From positions 124,001 through 188,000 of the forward strand of contig NZ_RHJI01000021.1 in NCBI RefSeq assembly GCF_004211955.1: DNA of 64,000 bases. Reading direction: 5' to 3'. Position numbers and translations under genes: made by a program. The DNA comes from Escherichia sp. E1V33 (GTDB lineage Bacteria > Pseudomonadota > Gammaproteobacteria > Enterobacterales > Enterobacteriaceae). The notes under the pieces are model-generated. The model had not been told where the DNA came from, searched no databases, and saw only the letters and a list, made by a program, of their open reading frames with translations. Shown here piece by piece: positions 1-12,298 of the stretch; position 1 is the stretch's first letter, and every line of letters starts with the position of its first letter.

Positions 1-1426
1 CGACAGCACGCAGAGAGACAACCCAGTCGTATTTACGACCATCGCCCATTACGCCAACAGAACGTACCGGCAGGAAGACAGTGAACGCCTGGCTGACTTT
101 GTCGTACAAATCCGCTTTACGCAGCTCTTCAATGAAGATGGCATCAGCACGGCGCAGCAAGTCACAGTACTCTTTCTTCACTTCGCCCAGTACACGAACG
201 CCGAGGCCCGGTCCCGGGAACGGGTGACGGTACAGCATGTCGTACGGTAGGCCCAGCTCCAGACCAATCTTACGCACTTCGTCTTTGAACAGCTCTTTCA
301 GCGGTTCTACCAGGCCCATCTTCATCTCTTTCGGCAGGCCGCCCACGTTATGGTGAGATTTGATGACGTGTGCTTTACCGGTTGCAGAAGCAGCTGATTC
401 GATAACGTCAGGGTAGATGGTGCCCTGTGCCAGCCACTTCACGTCTTCCAGTTTCAGCGCTTCTTCGTCGAATACTTCTACGAAGACGCGACCGATGATT
501 TTACGTTTTGCTTCAGGATCGTTTTCACCAGCCAGTGCTGACAGAAAGCGATCTTCTGCCGGTACGTGAACAATGTTCAGGCCAAAGTGATCGCCAAACA
601 TATCCAGAACCTGCTCTGCTTCGTTGAGACGCAGCAGGCCATTGTCGACGAATACGCAGGTCAGGTTTTTGCCGATAGCGCGGTGCAGCAGCATTGCGGT
701 TACGGAAGAATCCACGCCACCAGAGAGGCCGAGAATTACTTTATCATCGCCTACCTGCTCGCGAATGCGGGCTACAGCGTCGTCGATAATTTTTGCCGGC
801 GTCCACAGAGCTTCACACTGGCAGATATCCAGTACAAAACGCTCCAGCATACGCATGCCCTGGCGGGTGTGGGTGACTTCCGGGTGGAACTGCACGCCGT
901 AGAAGCGTTTTTCTTCGTTGGCCATAATGGCAAACGGGCAGTTTTCGGTGCTGGCAACAGTGATGAAGTCGGACGGGATAGCAGTAACTTTATCGCCGTG
1001 GCTCATCCAGACGTCGAGCAGCGGTTTACCGTCTGCGGTCAGAGCATCTTCGATACCGCGAACCAGGGCGCTGTCGTTAACAACTTCAACCTGCGCATAA
1101 CCAAATTCACGTTCGTTGGAGGCTTCAACGTGACCGCCCAACTGCATCGCCATGGTCTGCATGCCATAGCAAACGCCGAATACCGGTACGCCTGCTTCAA
1201 AAACATACTGCGGCGCGCGCGGGCTATTTTCTTCAGTAGTACTTTCCGGGCCGCCGGAAAGAATAATGCCGCTTGGGTTGAAGTCACGAATTTGTGCTTC
1301 TGTCACATCCCACGCCCACAGTTCACAATAGACGCCCAACTCACGCACGCGGCGCGCAACCAGTTGAGTGTACTGAGAACCGAAGTCCAGAATGAGGATG
1401 CGATGCTTATGAATGTTTTCCGTCAT
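1..1426 (-). CDS. guaA: GMP synthase (glutamine-hydrolysing), 3' end beyond window
   Basis: GuaA converts XMP to GMP in the cytoplasm, using ATP and glutamine-derived ammonia. About 475 N-terminal codons are present; the family is about 525 residues, so roughly the last 50 lie outside the window. The start is the ATG at 1424-1426, giving [17 protein letters not shown]. The class I glutamine amidotransferase nucleophile sits in an ICYGMQ-type motif near residue 86, followed by the ATP pyrophosphatase domain. The gene lies 68 bases after guaB on the same strand, the second gene of the classical guaBA operon. Recognised from sequence; identity is secure. Confidence 0.98.
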   Translation of the reverse strand, partial: MTENIHKHRILILDFGSQYTQLVARRVRELGVYCELWAWDVTEAQIRDFNPSGIILSGGPESTTEENSPRAPQYVFEAGVPVFGVCYGMQTMAMQLGGHVEASNEREFGYAQVEVVNDSALVRGIEDALTADGKPLLDVWMSHGDKVTAIPSDFITVASTENCPFAIMANEEKRFYGVQFHPEVTHTRQGMRMLERFVLDICQCEALWTPAKIIDDAVARIREQVGDDKVILGLSGGVDSSVTAMLLHRAIGKNLTCVFVDNGLLRLNEAEQVLDMFGDHFGLNIVHVPAEDRFLSALAGENDPEAKRKIIGRVFVEVFDEEALKLEDVKWLAQGTIYPDVIESAASATGKAHVIKSHHNVGGLPKEMKMGLVEPLKELFKDEVRKIGLELGLPYDMLYRHPFPGPGLGVRVLGEVKKEYCDLLRRADAIFIEELRKADLYDKVSQAFTVFLPVRSVGVMGDGRKYDWVVSLRAV

Positions 1427-1466
1427 TGACGCTTATTCCGAGGCAAGTGAAACAGATAATATAAAT

Positions 1467-1487
1467 CGCCCGACATGAAGTCGGGCG
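1467..1487 (-). terminator. Intercistronic hairpin between guaB and guaA
   Basis: An 8-bp perfect GC-rich stem (CGCCCGAC / GTCGGGCG) with a 5-base loop, followed on the minus strand by an AT-rich stretch but no clean U run. It lies inside the guaBA operon, so it may be a 3'-end stabiliser of guaB mRNA or a partial attenuator rather than a full terminator. Structure is seen; role is inferred. Confidence 0.5.
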
Positions 1488-1494
1488 AAGAAAA

Positions 1495-2961
1495 TCAGGA
1501 GCCCAGACGGTAGTTCGGGGACTCTTTGGTGATGGTCACGTCGTGAACGTGGCTTTCCTGAATGCCCGCACCGCTGATACGTACAAACTCCGCTTTAGTA
1601 CGCAGTTCGTCGATAGTACCACAGCCGGTCAGGCCCATACAGGAGCGCAGGCCGCCCATCTGCTGGTGAATGATCTCTTTCAGGCGACCTTTGTAGGCTA
1701 CGCGGCCTTCGATACCTTCCGGCACCAGTTTGTCGGCAGCGTTGTCGCTCTGGAAGTAACGGTCAGAAGAGCCTTTAGACATCGCGCCCAGGGAACCCAT
1801 CCCACGGTAAGATTTGTAAGAACGGCCCTGGTAGAGTTCGATTTCACCCGGGGATTCTTCAGTACCCGCCAGCATGGAGCCGACCATCACCGCGCTTGCG
1901 CCAGCGGCGATAGCTTTGGCGATATCGCCAGAGAAACGGATACCACCGTCAGCGATAACCGGAATGCCGGTGCCTTCCAGGGCTTCTACTGCGTCAGCAA
2001 CGGCGGTGATCTGCGGAACACCTACGCCAGTCACGATACGAGTCGTACAGATAGAGCCAGGGCCGATACCGACTTTAACCGCGCTGCAACCGGCTTCTGC
2101 CAGAGCGCGTGCACCCGCGGCTGTTGCCACGTTGCCGCCGATGATTTGCAGATCCGGATATTTAGCACGGGTTTCACGAATACGTTGTAGAACGCCTTCA
2201 GAATGACCGTGAGAGGAGTCGATCAGCAGAACGTCAACGCCTGCGGCAACCAGCGCATCAACACGTTCTTCGTTACCAGCACCCGCACCAACCGCTGCGC
2301 CAACACGCAGACGACCTTGTTCGTCTTTACAGGCGTTTGGTTTACGTTCTGCTTTCTGGAAGTCTTTCACGGTGATCATGCCGATCAGGTGGAATTCGTC
2401 ATCAACCACCAGCGCTTTTTCAACGCGTTTTTCGTGCATTTTTGCCAGCACCACTTCACGGGCTTCGCCTTCACGCACGGTGACCAGACGCTCTTTCGGT
2501 GTCATGTAAACGCTAACCGGCTGGCTCAGGTCGGTCACAAAACGCACGTCACGACCAGTGATGATGCCGACCAGTTCGTTTTCTTCGGTAACGACCGGAT
2601 AGCCCGCAAAGCCGTTACGTTCCGTCAATTCTTTCACTTCGCGCAGCGTCGTGGTTGGCAGAACAGTCTGCGGGTCAGTCACCACGCCAGATTCGTGTTT
2701 TTTCACACGGCGAACTTCTTCAGCCTGGCGTTCAATGGACATGTTTTTGTGGATAAAGCCGATACCGCCTTCCTGAGCCAGAGCAATAGCCAGGCGCGCT
2801 TCCGTTACGGTATCCATTGCTGCGGAAAGCATAGGGATATTCAGACGAATAGTTTTCGTCAGCTGGGTGCTGAGGTCAGCAGTATTCGGCAGAACGGTAG
2901 AATGAGCAGGAACGAGGAGAACGTCGTCAAACGTCAGAGCTTCTTTAGCGATACGTAGCAT
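1495..2961 (-). CDS. guaB: IMP dehydrogenase
   Basis: GuaB oxidises IMP to XMP with NAD+, the committed step of guanine nucleotide synthesis. The 488-residue product, starting [13 protein letters not shown], has the usual length. An upstream in-frame ATG at 3030 would add 23 residues and run into the promoter, so it is rejected. The TIM barrel is split by two CBS domains (about 93-205). The catalytic loop GPGSICTTR carries the active-site Cys near residue 305, and the mobile flap follows. First gene of guaBA, divergent from xseA. Secure. Confidence 0.98.
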   Translation of the reverse strand: MLRIAKEALTFDDVLLVPAHSTVLPNTADLSTQLTKTIRLNIPMLSAAMDTVTEARLAIALAQEGGIGFIHKNMSIERQAEEVRRVKKHESGVVTDPQTVLPTTTLREVKELTERNGFAGYPVVTEENELVGIITGRDVRFVTDLSQPVSVYMTPKERLVTVREGEAREVVLAKMHEKRVEKALVVDDEFHLIGMITVKDFQKAERKPNACKDEQGRLRVGAAVGAGAGNEERVDALVAAGVDVLLIDSSHGHSEGVLQRIRETRAKYPDLQIIGGNVATAAGARALAEAGCSAVKVGIGPGSICTTRIVTGVGVPQITAVADAVEALEGTGIPVIADGGIRFSGDIAKAIAAGASAVMVGSMLAGTEESPGEIELYQGRSYKSYRGMGSLGAMSKGSSDRYFQSDNAADKLVPEGIEGRVAYKGRLKEIIHQQMGGLRSCMGLTGCGTIDELRTKAEFVRISGAGIQESHVHDVTITKESPNYRLGS

Positions 2962-3004
2962 GGGCAATATCTCGACCAGAGTGGTTAATAAATATTGCCG
3001 CGGC

Positions 3005-3030
3005 ATTATACAGAGCGTAACCGATTGCAT
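3005..3030 (-). promoter_or_regulatory. guaBA promoter with PurR-type operator
   Basis: On the minus strand a perfect TATAAT (-10, plus coordinates 3005-3010) is followed by a GC-rich discriminator (gccgcgg), typical of stringently controlled promoters. Just upstream, 3015-3030 reads ATGCAATCGGTTACGC, matching 11 of 16 positions of the PurR palindrome ACGCAAACGTTTGCGT. This agrees with the known PurR and stringent control of guaBA. The start-site position is inferred. Confidence 0.8.
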
Positions 3031-3092
3031 CTACCCCTTTTTGCAAATAATGCTTGCGCTCCCCGGCCAGCACGTTACTATCGATTGAATAA

Positions 3093-4496
<1,404 letters not shown>

Positions 4497-4499
<3 letters not shown>

Positions 4500-4567
4500 G
4501 CCGGAAAAGAGGCGCCAGCATCGCATTAGGCAATAGCGCCCAGGCTACGCCAAATGCGCTCCCCTCG
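4497..4567. other. xseA / ratA-like convergent junction
   Basis: The 68 bases between the two convergent stop codons hold REP-like debris (gtaggccgg, gcgccagcatcgcattaggc) but no complete REP and no hairpin with a T run. It is the right-hand edge of the sin locus relative to a K-12-like backbone. No tRNA, attachment site or clear direct repeat was seen. Confidence 0.45.
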
Positions 4568-7500
4568 TCACTGGAAACAAGTAACCAGACCAGGTTTATT
4601 GGCTAACGTGATACTACAATCCTCTGTGCCAGTGCTCTCGTCCATCCCACACCGTTGAGAGGACAAGTAAGGGAAACTTGGCGAAGCTGGCCATCCCAGC
4701 GAATTAAACACAGCATACAATGTCTCTAACTCATTGTATGTCGGCGCATTTTCTATATTTCCACACTGCTTCGAGATATCCCATTTGCTGGCATCAGTAA
4801 TATGCGCAGAAGCCCAGTTTTCGTAGTTAATAATCGGTGAGGATACGGGATTGGCCCCGGACGGTAATTCAGTTGTCAGTATCGGTCGATGTAATGTTTT
4901 TCCATTCACCACTGCCGTGTCTGCCATATGCCCCCAGAAGTGAGCAGAAGATACATTTGGGCTGGTCAATACGGTGAAAATAGTGTCCATCATTGCAGTC
5001 ACTGTTGGGTATTTATCCAGCGTTACCGTCAGCGGCGTTTTATAACCCGGCGTATTGTCCTGACGAACAGTAAAGTTTGCCGTGCCGTCTGCCCCCGTCA
5101 CGCCACTGATCTCGTTCCCACTAACCGCCAATAGGGTAGCCGCCCCCGATGATGGCTGGATGGTAATATCATCCATAGCCGCCACATCGCCATATAGCGT
5201 CGCCCCACTATTACGCGGAGAGGCATCACCACGTCGCAGAGTAAACGCCACATTTGGCACAGGTTTCCCGGCGCTGTCTTTCACCGTCACGGTGACTGGC
5301 ATTGCCTCGCCCTTCTTCACTTTCGCCGCCTGAGCGGTGGAGTCAAATGCCGTTGACGTCAGGGTGACGGTAGAAACCGTTGAGTGAGGGTGCACCAGGC
5401 ACGCCTGGAAGGCGCGGCTTTTAGATACAGTAACAATTTGACCTGTATTGAAGTCAAATGATTCACAAGAATTCGCGCCCGCAGGACAATCTGCATTTGT
5501 CCACCACACATAGCTATTCTGTTTCACCGGCCAGCCAATCTCATTGACGATAGAGCCATTCGGATAGCGGTTGTATAAAGATTGAAGCTCATCCAACGAT
5601 GGATATCGTGCGGTTTCACAAGGGGTAAGCTCCGGCAAATATCGCTGGGTAATATATGGCGCAGGCCAGCTTTCATTATTTATATTCACTTTAGTGAGCG
5701 AATAACCGCCACCGCTGGTTGCCCCCATTTCGGCCCACAGTTTCATCCGCTCAAACTGCGTTCCGTCTGCTGAGCTTACCGTTTCTGGCATATGTCCCCA
5801 GAAGTTGGCTTTTGACGTATCCGGGCTTGTTACTACGGTATACATCAGGTCGAGATCTGACTTCACCGCTGTTTTGCGCGCAAGCGTCGCCGTAAACGGT
5901 GTTACCAGCCCCCAGGTGTTATCCTGCGTAGCGGTTAACGTGATGATGCCATTACCGTCCGTAACCCCGTTCCAACTGGCGTTATCTGCCGCAAAGTTGT
6001 AATTGGCTTGCGCAACCGGCGTCAGGAACTGTAGCAGCAGATCATCTGCTGTCGAGCTTTTGAAATCACTCGGCGTGCGCACTTGTGCTGTCGCACGCGA
6101 CAACGTGACGCTTTCATAGGCGGCAGGTCTGCCCGCATCATCCGTGACCTTGATGGTTAACGGTATTGATTCGCCCTTCTTCGCCCATGCGGTCGGACGG
6201 TTGTCGTTGATGCCTGTTTTGTCCGCATTCAGCAACGTAGAGGTCAACTCAATCTTCGTTGCCTCAGTGTGCGGGTCAACCAGGCAGAGCATTAAATTGC
6301 CCGCCGTCGATGTGGTACTTTCGTTGCGGATAGCACCGTCCATCAGATTAAGCACCTGGTTATACCATGTTGAACTTGAAACAGTTTGATCGTACGCCCA
6401 CCAGTAATTACCTGCGTTAAGAGGCAGCCCCAAATCAGTTTCCAGCGCACCATTTGGATGGTCGTTGTAAAGCCCCATTAGCTCGCTACTGAAGGGTTGA
6501 TAAGGCGAAGTGCAGCCTGAGATCGAACTGTTCGCTTTGTTCGTTGCATCTGGTCGCGCCCAGTCTTCATTGTTGATGTTAAAGGACGCGGTCCCGGACA
6601 ACTCGGCCTTCAACTGTGGTCGCCTGAACTTGACGCCCGCGCTGCTGGTAAAGGTTTCCGGCATATGGCCCCAGAAATTAGCTAACGGCGTATCCGGGCT
6701 GGTAATGGTGGTAAAAATCGCACTCAACTCAGTTGAGGTTCTTCCACTGCCGTCATCAATGGTCGCCGTCAATGGAATACGCCCGCCAATCCCCTGATAA
6801 TTTTGATAAATGGTAAACGTTAACGTGCCGTCAGGCCCGGTCATGCTGTAGAACTTCTGACCATCATTAAAATAACCGTTGGAGTTATTGTAGCTATCCC
6901 GAACATAAATGAGTTTTGTCTGATTGGTGATCTTCTGTGTATTAGCCGTACTCTTCGTACGCGGTACTGTGGTGCCGTGGTTTAACGTAAACGGCACATA
7001 CCCCATCGGATTGCCCGCAGCATCTTTCGTGGTCACCGTCAGGGTGATGGTATCTCCGGTATCGCTGTAATCGGTTCGTACTTTCACCGCATCAACATTG
7101 TCATATTTCGCGGTTTGCGTTGATGTCAGCTCAATCGAGTTCACCGGCGGATTCGCGGTAGTCTGACAGGTTAAATACCCCAGGTCTGCCGATGCAAGGC
7201 TTTTGCTGGTGCCTTTGCTAATATCCACGGACATATATTTACGATCACTGATACTGTTTTTATCCGGGGTGCTGGAGTCGTATGTTTTTTGCACTGGCCA
7301 GCCATCAATGGCATGGCCCTGCCAACTGCTGGAAAGGGCGACCAGCGCATCCTGAGTAGGGATGTATTCCGCACCGCAGCCATTCTTACTGGCATCACCT
7401 GCTTGTGCCGAGGTAAACAGTGCCCACGTTTCGTTATCCTCGTCCTGGGACTTACGCTTGTTGGTCACCGCAAGCTCGGCAAACAGTAATGGACGCTTAA

Positions 7501-10500
7501 AGGTCAGCCCGCCCGCAGTCAGTGTTTCCGGCATGTGACCCCACATCTTCGCCTTGTCAGTATCCGGGCTGGTGGGTACAGTAAAAATGGTGTCCATCGA
7601 TGCATTTATCGTTGGATCAGAATAGAGCGCTGCAGTGAGCGCTGTTTTAGTGCCATGGGTATCCGGACGAGTGATGGTCAGAATTTTGCTGCCATCAGCG
7701 TCTGTTAACGCGGCGTATGCGGTGGCAGAGTCATTCAGTGACGCTTCATCAGACATACCTGCATCAACCACTACTGGTGAGACAATATTGTCACTACCGG
7801 CGACATGTTTTTCATTATTTCGGGTATAACCATCGCCACGCTTAAGGGTAAACGGCATTGCCGGCATTGGGTTACCCGCAGCGTCTTTCACCGTGACTTT
7901 CACTCGTAACGTTTCGCCTTTTTTCAGTTTTGCCGCATTAAGCGCGCTATTCCACTGTGCCTGATCCACGACCTCCAGCGTAATGGTGCTGGCTGCTGGG
8001 TTGGCGTCCCTCAGGCAACTCATATATACCCGATCATTGCCTGTATTCTGAACATTGCCATTATTCAGCCAAACTGAGGCAAGGTGCGGGACTCTATCAA
8101 TCGGTGTGCTGCTCCAGTACTCTTTAAATACCGTAGGCCAGCCGTGATTGGTTAGGATCCTGTTATTACTGTTCGCATTGTACAACGCAGTCAGTTGTGT
8201 TTGACGCGGTACTTTCCGGGTTTCACACCCGCCCGCCGACGTGTTTTCGATATCGGCCTGTGCGACGATCACCCATTTTTCGTTATTTTCCTCACGCGAG
8301 TCTTTGCCATTACTCACTTCCAACAATAATTTCGGGCGATTAAAGGTCGTGGAGTCAACGGTTATCGTGTCGTCCATGTGCCCCCACATTCTCGCTCCCA
8401 TCACATCCGGGCTGGTGGGAACGGTAAAGATCACATAATAGTTAATAGTGTTCGGCAAAACTGAATTAGGAGGCGTGACAACAAGTCGCGTTCTTAAGCC
8501 AACGCCTTGTGGCTGCTCAACAACTACGGTTGCCTGCCCCTGTGCGTCTGTAATACCGGAGTAAACCATTGAGGATTGTGAGGTACCGTACTGCGTCCCA
8601 TTCAGGGTTATTGCGCCGTTACTGGGATCGGTAAACCCGGTTGCGCTTTCTTCACGGTCAAGACTGATATCTTTGGTAATAGTAAAAGCCGTGAACGGTA
8701 CCCGCTCGCCATTCAGGGCATTAACCGTGCGCACCGTCATGGTGATTTGTTCACCGACTTTCGCCCGTGCCAGGCTGCCCGAGGTAGTATCACGATCGGT
8801 TGTCACTTCAACCTTCGCCACCATCTCATTACCAGAGCACGAGAGATAGTTTTGTTTAAAACCGCTATAACTGTCGACGTTCCCTGTTCCGAGGTTTACC
8901 GATGAATGTGTTGTCTGCTCCGCGGCAGTTAAATAGTCCTTTACTGCGGTTGGCCAGCCATACTCAGTCCCGATGATATTGCCAGGGTAAGCCGAATACA
9001 GACTTTCCAGTGAGATCTCACGCGGTATATGCCCCGTGCCGCATTCTTCCTGCATACTGGTATTTTGATCGAATAACGCCCAGTCTTCGTTATTTTCCCG
9101 TACTGTGCCTATTTCATGCGTGGTTTCAGCCGCCAGCAGCGGTCGTTTATATAAACTGCCAGCATCAATAATGCCGTGCATGTGGCCCCACATCCGCGCA
9201 TATTCGCTGTCCGGACTGGTCACCACCGTAAAGACCACATCTTTGGCATCTTCCGCATTGAAATTACTGCGCATTTTCGCCGTAATATGCGTTTTAACGC
9301 CTGCGCCTTCAGGCTGCGTCAGCAGCAGAGTTGCCTGACCATTGACGTCGGTCATTCCCTCATAATTATGATCATCTACCTTTTGCAGGTTGGTGCCGCC
9401 GGAAATTTGTACCGGATGCGCTTCCCACGCCGGGTCGGTTTGATTTTTGCGGTTAACGCCGTCATCGAGATGCAGCGAGAAGTAGTAATAAGCCAGCGGC
9501 TGATTGTTATTTTTTTTATCGGTAATGGACAGGCGCATCGTAGTGCTGTCACCGACCTCTGCCTTCGCGGCATTTATACTTTCATCAAAGTTACTGGGCG
9601 TGAGCACCAACTCTGGCTCAACATCGGGTTCTGCTTTATCCACACAGCTCACGATATACTTTGTACTGTCTGGTTTTTGCGCTTCGCTGCGGTTAGACAC
9701 ATCAGCCGCGTGGTGCTGCCCGGTACTTCCTGCCAGAGATGACCAGTAATAATCACCCTGCATCGGCCAACCGGCGGTCTCCTGAATAGAGTTAGGGATC
9801 ACCGTAGCCAGCGCGCCAAACTGGCGCATGCCTGGCAAAATATCGCAGTGGTTATCTGCGCCACTCCAGGTGAAGGTCGACCAGGTTTCACCGTGATCAT
9901 TCACGCTGCCATCTTCGTTATCAACTTCCGCCGCCAATTTCGGACGACTAAAGGTGTAATTCATGGCCGTCAGGGTTTCCGCCATATGGCCCCACATATT
10001 GGCCTGCGGGGCATCCGGGCTGGTGAGTACAGTAAATATCACCGCCGTTTCACTGGTTTGTGAGATGCCAGAAAGGCTGACCACCAGCGGCGTTTTGACA
10101 CCAGGACCATTGGGCTGTATCACCGTGACGGTAGCCGTACCATTAGCATCGGTTGTGCCGTGATACTCTGTTGCTGTGGTGGTGAGTTCGGTGGTGCCAA
10201 GTTTGACAGGTGAGGTGTTATTGACCACGCCCTGGCGGTTTTCAGCATCTTTTCGTTTGATAACAAAAGGGATATTGCCCGCAATATTACCTTCACAATC
10301 TTTGGTGGTTACGGTTAAGGTGATTGAACCGTCGACAGTAGTCTTTGCCGCTTGTAACGTATCGTCATAGCCACTGGCGCTAATTGTCACCAGGTCTCCC
10401 TGGGCGGGAGCAATATTCAGCGTCACTTTATGTTCAGCCAACGGCACCGTCCCCTGATTAGGCACCCCAGTTAACGTGTAGAGGTAGAGTAAAGGTAGCG

Positions 10501-10987
10501 CTTCCTGCTCATTGATTCGCGGCCACGCCACCAAAGAACGCCCTGCCAGATTCTGCGCGCAGAAAGAGCGGTCCGGGCGTGGTTGTGGGCTGAGCGGCGT
10601 ATCTGGCGTCGCGGCATCCGCCCACACAAGAGATACAGCAGGAGGCGTCTGGTTTTGCCAGCCTAGCACGGGGGGATTAGAAAAAAGATCGCCTTCAGGA
10701 TCGTGAGGGTTAACCAGAATCATTCTCGCCGCTGTGTCATCAACACTGAATGCGCTGGGTTTTACAGATGCCTGAATGTCGTAGGTTTTGCTCGGATCAA
10801 GCTGAACGCTTCCCTGATAAACGGGTACGCTGGCGCTCTCTGCCCCAGGCACAGTGCCATTGATTGCGTCGGTCGAGATGCCAGTTTGTTGCCACTGGCC
10901 ACCTTTTAATACTGCCCCAACCTGAAAAGAGAGGAAGAGCAGAAAAACCGCCGTTATTGCTTTTATCAGTTTCAAAGTCCCATCCAT
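4568..10987 (-). CDS. Giant repetitive secreted protein, RatA-like (sin/CS54-type locus)
   Basis: A 2139-residue protein with a Sec signal peptide (charged start, then [13 protein letters not shown]) and no visible transmembrane barrel, lipobox or sorting motif. After an N-terminal domain beginning GGQWQQ...GTVPG come seven repeats of 268-291 residues. Each has a bacterial Ig-like domain ([10 protein letters not shown]...GNxxxxxPF, ending F-T-V-x-T-S-P-D) and a second domain starting [MF]WGHM, with W near residues 332, 600, 868, 1149, 1439, 1730 and 2018. The WGHM domain also contains N-x-E-x-W, GWP and a conserved Cys pair. Order and position after sinH and sinI match Salmonella ratA in CS54. 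It is probably exported; binding partner and anchoring are unknown. I name the family by analogy only. Confidence 0.8.
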   Translation of the reverse strand: MDGTLKLIKAITAVFLLFLSFQVGAVLKGGQWQQTGISTDAINGTVPGAESASVPVYQGSVQLDPSKTYDIQASVKPSAFSVDDTAARMILVNPHDPEGDLFSNPPVLGWQNQTPPAVSLVWADAATPDTPLSPQPRPDRSFCAQNLAGRSLVAWPRINEQEALPLLYLYTLTGVPNQGTVPLAEHKVTLNIAPAQGDLVTISASGYDDTLQAAKTTVDGSITLTVTTKDCEGNIAGNIPFVIKRKDAENRQGVVNNTSPVKLGTTELTTTATEYHGTTDANGTATVTVIQPNGPGVKTPLVVSLSGISQTSETAVIFTVLTSPDAPQANMWGHMAETLTAMNYTFSRPKLAAEVDNEDGSVNDHGETWSTFTWSGADNHCDILPGMRQFGALATVIPNSIQETAGWPMQGDYYWSSLAGSTGQHHAADVSNRSEAQKPDSTKYIVSCVDKAEPDVEPELVLTPSNFDESINAAKAEVGDSTTMRLSITDKKNNNQPLAYYYFSLHLDDGVNRKNQTDPAWEAHPVQISGGTNLQKVDDHNYEGMTDVNGQATLLLTQPEGAGVKTHITAKMRSNFNAEDAKDVVFTVVTSPDSEYARMWGHMHGIIDAGSLYKRPLLAAETTHEIGTVRENNEDWALFDQNTSMQEECGTGHIPREISLESLYSAYPGNIIGTEYGWPTAVKDYLTAAEQTTHSSVNLGTGNVDSYSGFKQNYLSCSGNEMVAKVEVTTDRDTTSGSLARAKVGEQITMTVRTVNALNGERVPFTAFTITKDISLDREESATGFTDPSNGAITLNGTQYGTSQSSMVYSGITDAQGQATVVVEQPQGVGLRTRLVVTPPNSVLPNTINYYVIFTVPTSPDVMGARMWGHMDDTITVDSTTFNRPKLLLEVSNGKDSREENNEKWVIVAQADIENTSAGGCETRKVPRQTQLTALYNANSNNRILTNHGWPTVFKEYWSSTPIDRVPHLASVWLNNGNVQNTGNDRVYMSCLRDANPAASTITLEVVDQAQWNSALNAAKLKKGETLRVKVTVKDAAGNPMPAMPFTLKRGDGYTRNNEKHVAGSDNIVSPVVVDAGMSDEASLNDSATAYAALTDADGSKILTITRPDTHGTKTALTAALYSDPTINASMDTIFTVPTSPDTDKAKMWGHMPETLTAGGLTFKRPLLFAELAVTNKRKSQDEDNETWALFTSAQAGDASKNGCGAEYIPTQDALVALSSSWQGHAIDGWPVQKTYDSSTPDKNSISDRKYMSVDISKGTSKSLASADLGYLTCQTTANPPVNSIELTSTQTAKYDNVDAVKVRTDYSDTGDTITLTVTTKDAAGNPMGYVPFTLNHGTTVPRTKSTANTQKITNQTKLIYVRDSYNNSNGYFNDGQKFYSMTGPDGTLTFTIYQNYQGIGGRIPLTATIDDGSGRTSTELSAIFTTITSPDTPLANFWGHMPETFTSSAGVKFRRPQLKAELSGTASFNINNEDWARPDATNKANSSISGCTSPYQPFSSELMGLYNDHPNGALETDLGLPLNAGNYWWAYDQTVSSSTWYNQVLNLMDGAIRNESTTSTAGNLMLCLVDPHTEATKIELTSTLLNADKTGINDNRPTAWAKKGESIPLTIKVTDDAGRPAAYESVTLSRATAQVRTPSDFKSSTADDLLLQFLTPVAQANYNFAADNASWNGVTDGNGIITLTATQDNTWGLVTPFTATLARKTAVKSDLDLMYTVVTSPDTSKANFWGHMPETVSSADGTQFERMKLWAEMGATSGGGYSLTKVNINNESWPAPYITQRYLPELTPCETARYPSLDELQSLYNRYPNGSIVNEIGWPVKQNSYVWWTNADCPAGANSCESFDFNTGQIVTVSKSRAFQACLVHPHSTVSTVTLTSTAFDSTAQAAKVKKGEAMPVTVTVKDSAGKPVPNVAFTLRRGDASPRNSGATLYGDVAAMDDITIQPSSGAATLLAVSGNEISGVTGADGTANFTVRQDNTPGYKTPLTVTLDKYPTVTAMMDTIFTVLTSPNVSSAHFWGHMADTAVVNGKTLHRPILTTELPSGANPVSSPIINYENWASAHITDASKWDISKQCGNIENAPTYNELETLYAVFNSLGWPASPSFPYLSSQRCGMDESTGTEDCSITLANKPGLVTCFQ

Positions 10988-11029
10988 GATTGAAACCTGC
11001 CCGTTTAAAGTTACTTTTTCACTTCAACC

Positions 11030-11059
11030 CACTTTGCTTAACGCTGGCTAAGCAAAGTG
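11030..11059 (-). promoter_or_regulatory. Perfect inverted repeat upstream of ratA-like gene
   Basis: An 11-bp perfect stem, CACTTTGCTTA / TAAGCAAAGTG, with an 8-base loop lies 42 bases before the ratA-like start codon. No T run follows on either strand, so it is a poor terminator. It could be an operator or a 5'-leader hairpin. Structure is seen; role is unknown. Confidence 0.5.
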
Positions 11060-11120
11060 TGCGGAGAAGCACCATTCCCTTGCTGAAATGACCAGATTGC
11101 TGACAAAGTGCGCGTTATTC

Positions 11121-11222
11121 ATGCCGGATGCAGCGTTGATGCCTTATCCGACCTACAAAATTGTGCAAATTCAATACATTGCAGGAACCATGTAGGCCTG
11201 ATAAGCGAAGCGCATCAGGCAG
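11121..11222. repeat. REP pair (BIME) between sinI and ratA-like gene
   Basis: Two inverted REP units face each other: atgccggatg...gccttatccgacctac (11121-11156) and tgtaggcctgataagcg...gcatcaggca (11191-11222). They lie in the 290-base gap between sinI and the ratA-like gene. Such units often follow a gene's 3' end and may stabilise sinI mRNA. A 12-base direct repeat flanks the element (11071-11082 and 11245-11256). Confidence 0.85.
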
Positions 11223-11244
11223 TTTTGCCTTTGTCATCAATCTG

Positions 11245-11266
11245 ACCATTCCCTTGGGGGAATGGT
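11245..11266 (-). terminator. Hairpin just after sinI
   Basis: ACCATTCCC / GGGAATGGT forms a 9-bp stem with a 4-base loop, 11 bases beyond the sinI stop codon. No U run follows on the minus strand, so it may protect the mRNA end rather than stop transcription fully. Confidence 0.45.
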
Positions 11267-11277
11267 GCTGGTAAAGA

Positions 11278-12243
11278 TTATTTTCTCTGGTAATCGATGG
11301 ACAAACCGTAGCCCTGAACACCATCCGCGCCAAGGGTGAGGCCACCTTCGCTGTAGTCGAACGCAGTTTTCGCTTCGGCGTTGGTAACCGGGATAACCAG
11401 GTCGCTGTTGTTGTAGCTCGGGTTGACAATCCCGCCGTTGGTATGCAGTTGCAGGCTGGTACCGGTAAAGCGCCAGCGGTAGTTGTAATCGTTGGTAACT
11501 TCTTCACCCGTATCGTAGGAGCCGTTGTTGTTTTTATCTTTCCACAGCATGACCTGATAGGTGGTATTGGTTTTGAGTTTGGTTTCTTTGCCCAGCAGGT
11601 TTGTGTTAACACCCTGCTCATGAATGACAACTTTAACCGCATCGTCAAATACCGGACCTTCCGGAATATCATCGCTGTCAGAACCACCGCCCGCGTTGGT
11701 GGAGAGGTCTAACAGGATCAGTTGTTCTGCAACGTTAGGATCACCGGTCGTGGTGGTCGGGGTAATTTTCAAACCGATGTAGCGATCGGCATCCGCTGCG
11801 GCAATGGTATAGGTGTCACTGCCCGTTGTACCGATCTCTTTCGGATCGCCCCCCGCCTGGTTGCTATAGCTCATCCATTGCAACGTCGCTTTGGTTGCAG
11901 TGTTGTTGTCGTCAAGGTCGCCCTGGGTATCGCCAATGGCCCAGTTTGCAGTTAACTTGTCACCAATATGAAATTGCTTCTCGCCATCGGTTGAAGCAGA
12001 ACGTCCGCCACGATCAACGGTAATGGACACATGAGATTTATCAGCATCGGTGATTTCCGTCGCGCTACGAGTGATCCACGGCACTGTACCCTGAATCGTT
12101 CCGGTAGTTTCTGTCTCTGATTGCCACTGACCCGCCCTAAGGTTGCCCTGCCCTTCTGCCATAGCAGCAGGCACTGCGCAGTATCCCGCTAAAGCCAGCG
12201 CCAGCGCGACTTTAGTCATCGGTCGCTTTAAATAGTGTTTCAT
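11278..12243 (-). CDS. sinI: SinI-like exported protein, partner of SinH
   Basis: A 321-residue protein with a clear Sec signal peptide ending near AMA (about residue 29) and no other membrane segment. The mature N-terminus has GQWQSETET...GTVPW, echoing the start of the mature RatA-like protein. The last roughly 100 residues, from NLLGKETKL to the end, align with the C-terminus of SinH: LWKDKNNNG, YRWRFTG, DLVIPVTN, GVQGYGLSIDY. DKNNNGSYDTGE (236-247) fits the EF-hand loop spacing. It starts 55 bases after sinH behind a strong AAGGAGAG ribosome site, so co-transcription is likely. The name is by synteny with Salmonella sinI; the function is not established. Confidence 0.75.
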   Translation of the reverse strand: MKHYLKRPMTKVALALALAGYCAVPAAMAEGQGNLRAGQWQSETETTGTIQGTVPWITRSATEITDADKSHVSITVDRGGRSASTDGEKQFHIGDKLTANWAIGDTQGDLDDNNTATKATLQWMSYSNQAGGDPKEIGTTGSDTYTIAAADADRYIGLKITPTTTTGDPNVAEQLILLDLSTNAGGGSDSDDIPEGPVFDDAVKVVIHEQGVNTNLLGKETKLKTNTTYQVMLWKDKNNNGSYDTGEEVTNDYNYRWRFTGTSLQLHTNGGIVNPSYNNSDLVIPVTNAEAKTAFDYSEGGLTLGADGVQGYGLSIDYQRK

Positions 12244-12274
12244 TCAACTCTCTCCTTGATTAATTTCCAGCGGC

Positions 12275-12288
12275 TGGCCGATCGGCCA
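12275..12288. repeat. 14-bp perfect palindrome between sinH and sinI
   Basis: TGGCCGATCGGCCA lies in the 55-base gap, within a few bases of the sinH stop. It could form a short hairpin or act as a protein site. It is too short to assign a role. Confidence 0.4.
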
Positions 12289-12298
12289 TTACGCCGAT

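Noticed and set aside
566-1429. 287-codon plus-strand ORF
   Set aside because: Runs antisense to guaA, which has clear family motifs; the plus frame has none.
11115-11687. 190-codon minus-strand ORF
   Set aside because: Out of frame with sinI and extends through REP sequence; sinI has a signal peptide and a good ribosome site.
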